From Acholeplasma oculi (GTDB taxonomy: Bacteria; Bacillota_I; Bacilli_A; Acholeplasmatales; Acholeplasmataceae), in contig NZ_FUZK01000001.1 in assembly GCF_900166985.1 (NCBI RefSeq), positions 783,309-847,308 on the forward strand: a DNA stretch of 64,000 bases. The letters run 5' to 3'. The position numbers and the translations under genes were made by a program. Of the stretch, positions 1-6,560 are shown piece after piece (positions within the stretch are counted from its first letter, which is position 1; the number at the start of each line of letters is the position of its first letter). Below the pieces are notes generated by a model, which saw nothing but the letters and a program-made list of their open reading frames with translations, had not been told where the DNA came from and did not search any database.

Positions 1-197
1 TAGCCTTCAATTAAAATAGGTAATTGGATATTTTTTGTAACATGTGAAGGACTGTCACCTTCTTGGTATTGAATACTTACTGCTTCTTTAGCTGCTTCTA
101 ATGGATTCGTGGTTTCAGTGTTTTCAACACATGCAACCATAACAAACATTAGAATGAGCATGAATATTGTGTAAATCGTCTTTTTCATGTTTTGCAT
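1..197 (-). CDS. Lipoprotein, partial (C-terminus outside window)
   Basis: The gene runs off the left edge; 65 complete codons are visible. The N-terminus (MQNMKKTIYTIFMLILMFVM, then VAC) is a signal peptide ending in a lipobox, so the mature protein would be a lipid-anchored surface protein starting at Cys. After it comes a Thr/Asn-rich linker and a stretch (LEAAKEAVSIQYQEGDSPSH) that recalls Ig-like repeat starts in Mollicute surface proteins; this is inference. A GGGAG Shine-Dalgarno sits about 5 nt before the ATG at 197, so that start is preferred over the in-frame ATG at 188. Function unknown. Confidence 0.6.
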   Translation of the reverse strand, partial: MQNMKKTIYTIFMLILMFVMVACVENTETTNPLEAAKEAVSIQYQEGDSPSHVTKNIQLPILIEG

Positions 198-331
198 ATT
201 TCTCCCGAGGTTATTATTGTGCAACATTACAATATACCTAAATTACTTATATAAATCAACACATGTTACATATAATTTGCAATTGTTCATGTTTTCTTAT
301 ATATTTTCAGTCTTATTTATAAACATATTAT

Positions 332-359
332 AAAAAAAAACAATCCAAAGATGAATTGT
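332..359 (-). terminator. Intrinsic terminator after the 372-1202 lipoprotein gene
   Basis: A 7-bp stem (ACAATTC with GGATTGT, one G-U pair) is followed on the - strand by nine T residues, directly downstream of the stop codon at 372. The rest of the 198-371 gap is AT-rich and holds nothing else I recognise. Confidence 0.6.
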
Positions 360-371
360 TGTCTTCATAAG

Positions 372-1202
372 TTATTTAAATGTAAGTTGTATGTTACCTT
401 GATTTGGAACAAACCCTTGAGAATTTAAAAATAGTGTAGGAATACGTGCTACGTTACCTCTAGAATAAATATTTCTAAGTATATTCTCCTGGTTTAAGTT
501 ATTCGTAGTTTTTTCTTCTACAATGACATAGCTTGTTTGAGCCAACGTTTCAAAGGTAAGCATGGGTTCAGTGATGATTGTTTCTCTAATAACTTCATTT
601 AAATCATTAAATTCAATGATTTTCATTTGAGATAAATCATCAACTAACTCTAAATGTACAATAAACTCATACGTATATTCTATATCATCAACTATAAAGG
701 AATCCGTTAGTTTCGTACTATATTTATTCACATTAACCATTGAAAAGTTAGAAGATGTTCCAATTTCATAGATACCATCCACTTTCTTAATTTCATTTGC
801 TTGAAACATCTTACCGTAATGAATAGATCCTGTCTTAATATAAATGTCGTAAGTTTCTTTTACCCTCGACTTAGTTACCCCATCTATGATTGTTTCATGG
901 ACATCATATGCCATGTTCACTCTATAAATATCAGGACTCATAATATCATCTATATCAATGATTTGATCTTCATCCTCACTTTGGTGTATGACATAAAGAT
1001 ATCCTTCTTCACCAAAAAGGGGAAGTGTTTCAACCAAATCTCCTTGGTTGTTGTATTCAAGTATTTGAATATATACACCCACTAATTTATCTTCTATTTC
1101 AACAATAGGTTCTTCTAATTTCAACATATCTGTTGAAAGACTACATCCTTGTAATATGAGACTTAGCACCATTAAAATAAACAAACCATATATTTTTTTC
1201 AT
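372..1202 (-). CDS. Putative lipoprotein, unknown function
   Basis: 276 aa. The N-terminus MKKIYGLFILMVLSLILQGC is a signal peptide with lipobox LQGC, so this should be a membrane-anchored surface lipoprotein. The rest is acidic, without internal hydrophobic segments, and looks like a beta-rich domain; I recognise no family. It starts 3 nt after the stop of the Cro-type regulator gene (1206-1412), which itself abuts a membrane protein gene, so the three probably form one transcript read from about 2.35 kb leftward and ended by the terminator at 332-359. Context suggests an envelope-related operon with its own small regulator, but no specific job can be assigned. Confidence 0.7.
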   Translation of the reverse strand: MKKIYGLFILMVLSLILQGCSLSTDMLKLEEPIVEIEDKLVGVYIQILEYNNQGDLVETLPLFGEEGYLYVIHQSEDEDQIIDIDDIMSPDIYRVNMAYDVHETIIDGVTKSRVKETYDIYIKTGSIHYGKMFQANEIKKVDGIYEIGTSSNFSMVNVNKYSTKLTDSFIVDDIEYTYEFIVHLELVDDLSQMKIIEFNDLNEVIRETIITEPMLTFETLAQTSYVIVEEKTTNNLNQENILRNIYSRGNVARIPTLFLNSQGFVPNQGNIQLTFK

Positions 1203-1205
1203 CCA

Positions 1206-1412
1206 TTAATCCTCCACATAAATTAAGATATCTTTAGGTTCACATTTTAAGTAATAACACAGTTTATTTAAAGTTTCAAAACGTATCGCTTTCGCTTTTC
1301 CACTTCTTAAAATTGACATATTTGCCTCAGTTATGTCAACCAGTTGACATAACTCCTTAGAGGTCATACCACGTAATTTTAAAATATCCTCTAAGACAAC
1401 TTTAATACTCAT
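1206..1412 (-). CDS. YozG-like HTH transcriptional regulator (Cro/C1 family)
   Basis: 68 aa, essentially only a helix-turn-helix domain of the Xre/Cro type (HTH_26, YozG-like). The core MTSKELCQLVDITEANMSIL is the HTH: helix 2 TSKELCQLV, turn, recognition helix EANMSILRSG. The C-terminal KLCYYLKCEPKDIL is the typical end of this subfamily. The gene starts exactly where the upstream membrane-protein gene stops (ATG at 1410-1412, stop at 1413-1415). In Firmicutes, regulators of this type are often paired with a multi-pass membrane protein such as DUF2975, which matches the neighbour. It probably controls its own operon; the operator is not identified. Confidence 0.8.
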   Translation of the reverse strand: MSIKVVLEDILKLRGMTSKELCQLVDITEANMSILRSGKAKAIRFETLNKLCYYLKCEPKDILIYVED

Positions 1413-2339
1413 TTAAATTGTTAACTCCGACTCTTCAACTAAATCATTCATATAAGCGATATAATGAATGATACCGTAAAAGAATATAACAATCACCCAT
1501 AGCGTTGTATGTATTGTGAAATTGAAATTGATGGTTGTTAATTCATGCATGAGCATTAAATTAAATAGGTTATCCAGTAATACATTTAAGCTACTTATGA
1601 TAAGTAAGGCAAGCCCTATCCATTTTGCCAGTGATGCATCATGGATAATCGTTTTATTCTTTGGATTATCTTTAACTTTTGAAAGAAAGATGATCATAAT
1701 TTCTAGTAGGATGACTAAACCGGTTTGAGTGAGCATATCTAAGATATTTAAAATGGTGTTGGCTTGTTCAACGAACGTTTGAAATGCATAGTTGAAACGA
1801 ACAATATGTTCTGTTGTCAAAACGGTTAAGAGTATAGATAATACATAAAGCATCGTTATAAAATTCTTTTTCCTTAAATGTCCTTCTAAAAATACTTTTA
1901 AGAATCCATAAATGACTAATAAAGATAAATAGATATTTAAAACACCACTTCGAATCAACATCCTAATTAAGAATTCTTGATCAAATAAAGTAAGAGCCTC
2001 TACCCATGATGCAACTTGATTGGTATTTAAACTAATGAGTTGTGTAACTGTGAATAAAAGAGATAGTAAGATAAGAGCGAGTTTATCAAAGGTAGAGAGT
2101 TTTAATCTATAAATGATTAATCCAACAACAATCGGTGTTAAGGATATTAAAATAACAAGTATCCAACCTAAGATATTTGTAAAAACATTACCTGATGCTA
2201 AGAAGATGATCAATGAAATCCATATATTATATAAAATATGGATTAAACTTAAAGTTTCATAATCTGTACCTTTAACAATAGCTGTCATGAATGCAGTAAA
2301 CAAAATGAGCATAGCATATACGAAATATCTTTTCTTCAT
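1413..2339 (-). CDS. Multi-pass membrane protein, unknown function
   Basis: 308 aa with about nine hydrophobic segments (roughly residues 5-24, 32-52, 57-80, 86-105, 128-150, 160-183, 200-226, 238-262 and 272-295) joined by short loops. It is an integral membrane protein with no catalytic motif I can name. An SD (AGAGGT) lies 7 nt before the ATG. It heads the transcript containing the YozG-like regulator and a lipoprotein; the pairing resembles DUF2975/YozG pairs, but the length (308 aa) is greater than a usual DUF2975 protein, so family membership is unproven. A TATGAT or TATTAT-type -10 occurs in the AT-rich stretch at 2345-2390. Confidence 0.7.
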   Translation of the reverse strand: MKKRYFVYAMLILFTAFMTAIVKGTDYETLSLIHILYNIWISLIIFLASGNVFTNILGWILVILISLTPIVVGLIIYRLKLSTFDKLALILLSLLFTVTQLISLNTNQVASWVEALTLFDQEFLIRMLIRSGVLNIYLSLLVIYGFLKVFLEGHLRKKNFITMLYVLSILLTVLTTEHIVRFNYAFQTFVEQANTILNILDMLTQTGLVILLEIMIIFLSKVKDNPKNKTIIHDASLAKWIGLALLIISSLNVLLDNLFNLMLMHELTTINFNFTIHTTLWVIVIFFYGIIHYIAYMNDLVEESELTI

Positions 2340-2422
2340 AGATTAAACCTCTTTTATAATAACTTTAAGGGTATCATATCATATAAATTATCGTTTTACA
2401 ATAATTTTAATAAGCAATTTAT

Positions 2423-2470
2423 AAAAAAGAACTTTTACTTAAGGTTGTTTCTAAGTAAAAGTTCTTTTTT
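2423..2470 (-). terminator. Strong bidirectional terminator
   Basis: A perfect inverted repeat: a 14-bp core agaacttttactta pairs with taagtaaaagttct around a 10-nt loop, flanked by A and T runs. It lies 5 nt beyond the stop of the 2475-3098 gene on the - strand and separates it from the next operon. Confidence 0.9.
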
Positions 2471-2474
2471 ATCA

Positions 2475-3098
2475 TTAGCCAATTGTATAACCCATAGGTT
2501 TAAGTATTCCTTCTTCGATATAAAAGGAATAAAATCTAGATTGATTCGTATACTTAAATTCTATATCAAAACCAATTTCATTCATATGGATCTCGTATTG
2601 AACGTATGTTTCATCAAAACCTATCGGTAAACCCTGAATTTTTACTTCTCTGATAAACATGTGATCATGAATTTGATAAAGCTGAGTTGGACTTCCAAAA
2701 ATAGACTTACTCACCAAAAGGATTTCTGTATCTTCTATAGCATTAAATGAATGATATCTATTGTCACCAAATACATATATGAAAAAAACAATTAATGAAT
2801 AGATACTAATCATACCTAAATAAATGGTTAAAAGTAAAGCATATATTATTTTTTTAATCTTAGGTAACACCACATCATAAAGTTTAGGATATAGCATAAC
2901 CATAAGTATGATGATCCCTGATAAGAAGGTGTGTATCACAAAACTATAAAATATAAATTCTTTACGATAAATACTTCCTAAGAACCAAAAATCTGTTTGC
3001 GTCTGAAATAAATAGACATATAAAAGAAAACTCATAAGTCCAAGCATCAGTTCTAATATAAATAATACTTTAAGTGTCGTTTTTAATTTATAGTACAT
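2475..3098 (-). CDS. Membrane protein with C-terminal extracytoplasmic domain, unknown
   Basis: 207 aa. Three hydrophobic segments occupy about residues 8-30, 45-70 and 85-110. They are followed by a soluble domain of about 95 residues ending in GILKPMGYTIG, which is probably outside the membrane. No family recognised. It is followed immediately by the strong terminator at 2423-2470. Upstream lies the HprK-like gene, separated by 62 nt containing an imperfect hairpin (GAGAAGCA with TGCTTCCC) without a T-run, so the two genes may be co-transcribed. Confidence 0.65.
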   Translation of the reverse strand: MYYKLKTTLKVLFILELMLGLMSFLLYVYLFQTQTDFWFLGSIYRKEFIFYSFVIHTFLSGIIILMVMLYPKLYDVVLPKIKKIIYALLLTIYLGMISIYSLIVFFIYVFGDNRYHSFNAIEDTEILLVSKSIFGSPTQLYQIHDHMFIREVKIQGLPIGFDETYVQYEIHMNEIGFDIEFKYTNQSRFYSFYIEEGILKPMGYTIG

Positions 3099-3160
3099 AA
3101 GAACTCCTTATTTAAAGAAACATAAAGTTATGGGAAGCAAGTTATGCTTCTCATATGTTT

Positions 3161-3964
3161 TTATTCATTAAAGATTGCTTTCTTGATTGCTTTTGGAGCG
3201 TTGGTTGAAAGAGACGCATCCAGTAAATACATAGGGATTCTTTTCAATATTTTCTCAAAGCTTTGTAACGCATGATCCCATAGCTTTTCTTCTTGTGGTC
3301 TTAATGTATTTCTCATTAAATGCTTTAAGCCTTCTTTTTCATTAAGTACTGTTACTTTATCCGTAACCCCTTGTTGTAGGATAACGATTGCTTTTAAAGG
3401 GAGTTTTTGATTGGAGTTTGAACTATACTGTCCACTAAATGGTGCACCGTAAACAAAGATGTCCTCCCCTTCAAATGATAATAAAGGTTTATCATCATTT
3501 ACCCAAGAAACATGGTTTTTATAAAGTTCTTTCCACATTTTAGCGTGTGTCGATTTACCTGTTCCACTTGGTGCAGCAAATAAAATAACTTCACCATCAT
3601 AACTAATTGCTGAACCGTGTATCGGAACGAGTCCATGTCGTTGTGCAAGTTCTAAGAAGATCATGCCGGAATAGATATATTCAGCAGTAGCTGCATCGGT
3701 GAAGGTATCTTCATCAATCCAAATATCGATGTTTTTGTAACCTTCATCATAAAGCATATAAGACTTTACACCTGAAACACTTCTTGAAAAGATTCTAAAT
3801 AAACCATCCTTTGGTTCAGTTAGCTCCAGTGCATAGTTCAAACGGATGGTATGATCCACTTCCTTATTGCCATCATATATGTAATGTTCGATGTTGTTTT
3901 TAAAATAAGTGTCATAACGATAGTCAAAGGCTATAACTAAGCCTGCAATTAAGTATTTTTTCAT
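3161..3964 (-). CDS. HprK-like P-loop kinase domain protein
   Basis: 267 aa. The segment GSAISYDGEVILFAAPSGTG, followed by KSTHAKMW, is a Walker A motif in the arrangement of HPr kinase/phosphorylase and PEP carboxykinase relatives. A later NDDKPLL has the position of the acidic Walker B-like residues. The N-terminal half (about residues 1-110) has no recognised motif, and the HPr-kinase N-terminal domain and the catalytic His of true HprK are not evident. Orphan HprK-like proteins of this type are known from Firmicutes, often near peptide-modification genes, but none is seen here. It is probably a cytoplasmic nucleotide-dependent kinase or phosphotransferase; the substrate is unknown. Confidence 0.6.
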   Translation of the reverse strand: MKKYLIAGLVIAFDYRYDTYFKNNIEHYIYDGNKEVDHTIRLNYALELTEPKDGLFRIFSRSVSGVKSYMLYDEGYKNIDIWIDEDTFTDAATAEYIYSGMIFLELAQRHGLVPIHGSAISYDGEVILFAAPSGTGKSTHAKMWKELYKNHVSWVNDDKPLLSFEGEDIFVYGAPFSGQYSSNSNQKLPLKAIVILQQGVTDKVTVLNEKEGLKHLMRNTLRPQEEKLWDHALQSFEKILKRIPMYLLDASLSTNAPKAIKKAIFNE

Positions 3965-4062
3965 GTAAAAACCTACCTTCTTTATACATCTATATTATAC
4001 CAAATTTTGGATAAATTCATAAGGATATATGAAGTGAATGATAAAGAGACTATATTATGAAA

Positions 4063-4084
4063 AAAAGCACAAGTTTGTGCTTTT
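4063..4084 (-). terminator. Terminator of the rpmG-secE-nusG operon
   Basis: The inverted repeat aaaagcacaa/ttgtgctttt lies directly after the nusG stop and carries a T-run on the - strand. Confidence 0.85.
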
Positions 4085-4089
4085 CATTC

Positions 4090-4638
4090 TTAAACTTCTT
4101 TAAATTGAGTGAAATCAATTTCTGTAGGTGTTGCACGTCCGAAGACATCAATATCTACCATCATTGTTTCTTGGTCATGATCGATTGCTGATACTTTACC
4201 AACTTGTCCTTCAAAAGCACCACCAATAATTTGAACTTGTTTACCAAGTAAGTAATTATAGTTTGGTTTAGAAATGATATTTGCTTTTAAGAGGATTGGT
4301 CTAATTTCTTCTTCTAATAGAGGAACCGGTTTTGTACCACCACCACTAGAACCTAAGAAACCTGTAACACGTGGTGTATTTCTTACAACGAACCATGATT
4401 CGTCTGTAACGATCATTTCAACAAAGACATAACCTGGATAGATTTGACGGATTTTTTCTTTATCCTTACCATCTTTTGTTTTTTCAATGTATTTTTCTTC
4501 AGGTACGATGATTTGATAAATAAAATCTTGCATACCCATAGAATCCACACGTCTTTCTAAGTCGTCTCTAACAGCTTTTTCATAGCCTGAATAGGTTTGG
4601 ATTACATACCAACGTTTTTTGGGTAATTTTTCTGCCAT
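4090..4638 (-). CDS. nusG: Transcription termination/antitermination factor NusG
   Basis: 182 aa, normal length. The N-terminal NGN domain shows RWYVIQTYSGYEKAV, PGYVFVEM and VRNTPRVTGFLG, the surface that binds the RNA polymerase clamp. A C-terminal KOW domain (GKQVQIIGGAFEGQVGKV, about residues 128-145) follows, as expected for binding Rho or S10. NusG affects pausing and couples transcription to translation. The ATG overlaps the secE stop by one base (TAATG), so the two are translationally coupled. Order rpmG-secE-nusG is the Bacillus order. The strong terminator at 4063-4084 closes the operon. Confidence 0.97.
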   Translation of the reverse strand: MAEKLPKKRWYVIQTYSGYEKAVRDDLERRVDSMGMQDFIYQIIVPEEKYIEKTKDGKDKEKIRQIYPGYVFVEMIVTDESWFVVRNTPRVTGFLGSSGGGTKPVPLLEEEIRPILLKANIISKPNYNYLLGKQVQIIGGAFEGQVGKVSAIDHDQETMMVDIDVFGRATPTEIDFTQFKEV

Positions 4639-5057
4639 TATAGAATTCCTTCTATCAATCTTAGGATAATAATATCTAGAGCAGATACGAATGCTGTAAC
4701 AATAATGACGAAGATTAATACACGAACTGCATTATCTAAAAATTCAATCCAACCTGCCCAAGTGATTTTTCTTAATTCTGGGAATGCGGGTAAGAAGAAT
4801 GGATAAATAACTAATGCTAAACCAAGCATTGCAATCACTAAGACTGTCCATGCGAAGATCATATCATTCGGTGAACCACCTAAAACTGGGAAATCAGCTG
4901 GAATATGAAACCCTTGTACATTACCAATGATCATAACAGCTAAAGCTGCAGTGATGGTTGCTAAAATACCAAGAATTAAAGATTCGCCTTTATACTCTGT
5001 TGATAAGATTTCAACTAATTTATTCTTTGGTTGTTGTTCTTTTTGTTTGATTGCCAT
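4638..5057 (-). CDS. secE: Preprotein translocase subunit SecE, N-terminally extended
   Basis: 139 aa. The C-terminal third carries the SecE signature: FPELRKITWAGWIEFLDNAV, then a hydrophobic helix ending before DIIILRLIEGIL, corresponding to the amphipathic helix and the essential transmembrane segment that clamps SecY. The first 85 residues add two further hydrophobic segments (about 27-47 and 66-88), unlike the single-helix SecE of about 60 aa in Bacillus; the architecture resembles the three-helix enterobacterial SecE. The gene sits between rpmG and nusG as in Bacillus. SD AGGAGTGAATTG precedes the ATG. Confidence 0.92.
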   Translation of the reverse strand: MAIKQKEQQPKNKLVEILSTEYKGESLILGILATITAALAVMIIGNVQGFHIPADFPVLGGSPNDMIFAWTVLVIAMLGLALVIYPFFLPAFPELRKITWAGWIEFLDNAVRVLIFVIIVTAFVSALDIIILRLIEGIL

Positions 5058-5069
5058 ATCAATTCACTC

Positions 5070-5219
5070 CTATTTACTTTCTTTATGTAGTGTATGTTTG
5101 TTACAAGTTGAACAGTATCTGTTTAATTCTAAACGTTCTTTAGAAGTTTGTTTATTCTTAGTTGTTGTATAGTTTCTACTTAAACATTCTGTACATACTA
5201 ATATTATTTTTTCTCTCAT
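5070..5219 (-). CDS. rpmG: 50S ribosomal protein L33 (zinc-binding form)
   Basis: 49 aa, translated by hand: it begins [20 protein letters not shown] and has CTEC and CSTC pairs (Cys9, Cys12, Cys36, Cys39), so this is the zinc-ribbon form of L33. It lies 12 nt before secE. The start at 5219 has an SD (AAAGGTGG) that forms one arm of the hairpin at 5224-5246, so translation may depend on that structure opening. Confidence 0.95.
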   Translation of the reverse strand: MREKIILVCTECLSRNYTTTKNKQTSKERLELNRYCSTCNKHTLHKESK

Positions 5220-5223
5220 TAAA

Positions 5224-5246
5224 AAACCACCTTTTTTTAGTGGTTT
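5224..5246 (-). promoter_or_regulatory. Hairpin overlapping the rpmG ribosome binding site
   Basis: On the - strand AAACCAC, an A-rich loop, and GTGGTTT form a 7-bp stem followed by T residues and, 4 nt later, the rpmG ATG. The 3' arm is part of the SD AAAGGTGG. The element can be read as the terminator of the sigma-factor gene upstream, as an SD-masking leader hairpin for rpmG, or both. Confidence 0.6.
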
Positions 5247-5261
5247 CTCATGTGTATGTTT

Positions 5262-5291
5262 ATTTTACAACAATTAAACCACCTAAGTCAA
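5262..5291 (-). promoter_or_regulatory. Promoter of rpmG-secE-nusG
   Basis: On the - strand TTGACT (5286-5291) and TAAAAT (5262-5267) are separated by 18 nt. The predicted start near 5255 gives a short leader that begins just before the SD-overlapping hairpin. Confidence 0.6.
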
Positions 5292-5312
5292 TGCTAAATT
5301 ATTATATCACAT

Positions 5313-5819
5313 TTAAATCTGAATTTTTACCTTTATTCTATAAATTGCATTTTTAATACTTTTAATATCTTTATCAAGTGTTTTTGCAATATTATCTTGT
5401 GTCATTTTGTCGGTAAAAAAGAGTTTAAACACATCTTTTTCAAAAGCAGTTAAATGAAAACCTTCTTCAAGTTTATCTATGGCATCAAAACTTGGTGTAT
5501 AGGAGGATTCTATTAATTCTGCTTTATCATAGAGTATATATTTAGGAGATTTATCCTTTAAATGGATGAATCGTCTAAATAGAATCAATTCATAGTATTT
5601 AGTAAATGTTTTATTTCTACTTAAGTCAAATACTTCTAAGGCATCTAACATAAGTAGACATGCTTCTTGATAAAAATCGTCTCTATCTTTAGGTTCAACA
5701 TAGAATCTATAGATATTTTTCCAAATGAGTGGCCGGTACTTTTCAATGATTATGTTTAATATATGTTCGTCTTTGGTTGTCTGGTATAGGTATATTAATT
5801 CATAATCATTTTTTATCAT
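5313..5819 (-). CDS. RNA polymerase sigma factor, SigH-like
   Basis: 168 aa. Region 2 is visible around residues 25-90 (RDDFYQEACLLMLDALEVFD, then LSRNKTFTKYYELILFRRFI), and a region 4 HTH at about residues 120-165 (LTAFEKDVFKLFF, then MTQDNIAKTLDKDIKSIKNA). There is no clear region 3, so it has ECF-like architecture, shorter than Bacillus SigH (about 218 aa). The position between rlmB and rpmG-secE-nusG is exactly that of sigH in Bacillus, so orthology to SigH is likely, inferred from context. In a wall-less non-sporulating organism its regulon might concern competence or stress. It starts 4 nt after the rlmB stop, with a GAGG SD inside rlmB. Confidence 0.8.
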   Translation of the reverse strand: MIKNDYELIYLYQTTKDEHILNIIIEKYRPLIWKNIYRFYVEPKDRDDFYQEACLLMLDALEVFDLSRNKTFTKYYELILFRRFIHLKDKSPKYILYDKAELIESSYTPSFDAIDKLEEGFHLTAFEKDVFKLFFTDKMTQDNIAKTLDKDIKSIKNAIYRIKVKIQI

Positions 5820-5822
5820 AAC

Positions 5823-6515
5823 TTAGATTGCCTCATAAAGTAATAGTGCGGTTGCTACACTCACATTTAAACTATTAACCTTACCCTTCATAGGAATCGT
5901 TACTAAAAGGTCACAACCTTTTTTTATCAGAGGTCTTAAACCTTCACCTTCATTACCCATGATAATCACTAAAGGTTGATCTTTCGGTAATTCTTTGTAA
6001 CTCTTTGTTCCTGCAACATCCGTTCCAACAATTAAGAAACCTTCTTCTTTTAATTTAAGAATGGTTTGATACAAATTGGATACTAATATTAAATTCACGT
6101 GCTCAATGGCACCAGATGATGTTTTAGCAACAACTCCTGTTAAAGGTACTTGATGTTTTTTAGAAAGAATGACGCCACTAATATTGGTTGCTTCTACACT
6201 TCTTAAAATCGCACCTAAGTTATGTGGGTCATGAATTTCATCAAGCATTAAAAACACCTGACGTTCGCCTTTCGTTAAAACTGTTTCTAATTCTACATAA
6301 TCATAAGCTTTCGCATCTGCAACAATACCATTATGCACTGCATTATCCGTGAGTTTATTTAATTCACCCTTAGAAACCTTTAACGGTGTTAAACCATATT
6401 TCTTTAAAAATTCTAAAAATTTATAATCTGTCATTTTTTCATCAACATAGAGTTTATAAATTTGTCTTTGATTCAAAATTGCTTCTTTAATGACATTCTT
6501 TCCGTAAATAATCAT
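5823..6515 (-). CDS. rlmB: 23S rRNA (guanosine-2'-O-)-methyltransferase RlmB (SpoU family)
   Basis: 230 aa, usual size. The N-terminal substrate-binding domain (YGKNVIKEAI) precedes a SPOUT knot domain with the three SpoU motifs: LDEIHDPHNLGAILRSVEAT, IMGNEGEGLRPLIKKGCD and IPMKGKVNSLNVSVATALLL. It uses SAM to 2'-O-methylate a guanosine in the 23S peptidyl-transferase region; the family also contains tRNA methylases, but YacO/RlmB is supported by the cysS-mrnC-rlmB-sigH order. SD AAAGGAGT sits right after the ATPase terminator. It is co-directional with, and coupled to, the sigma-factor gene. Confidence 0.9.
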   Translation of the reverse strand: MIIYGKNVIKEAILNQRQIYKLYVDEKMTDYKFLEFLKKYGLTPLKVSKGELNKLTDNAVHNGIVADAKAYDYVELETVLTKGERQVFLMLDEIHDPHNLGAILRSVEATNISGVILSKKHQVPLTGVVAKTSSGAIEHVNLILVSNLYQTILKLKEEGFLIVGTDVAGTKSYKELPKDQPLVIIMGNEGEGLRPLIKKGCDLLVTIPMKGKVNSLNVSVATALLLYEAI

Positions 6516-6536
6516 GTTTTTTATACTCCTTTTTGA

Positions 6537-6559
6537 AAAAAGCGCAGGATGCGCTTTTT
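6537..6559 (-). terminator. Terminator of the P-type ATPase gene
   Basis: Stem aaaaagcgca/tgcgcttttt with a 3-nt loop, 1 nt from the ATPase stop; the rlmB SD starts just beyond it. Confidence 0.85.
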
Positions 6560-6560
6560 A

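Noticed and set aside
801..1085. 94-codon + strand frame
   Set aside because: It is antisense to the 372-1202 lipoprotein gene, has no SD and shows no family features.
3099..3160. Hairpin GAGAAGCA/TGCTTCCC as a terminator
   Set aside because: No T-run follows on the - strand, so it is at most a weak pause or processing site.
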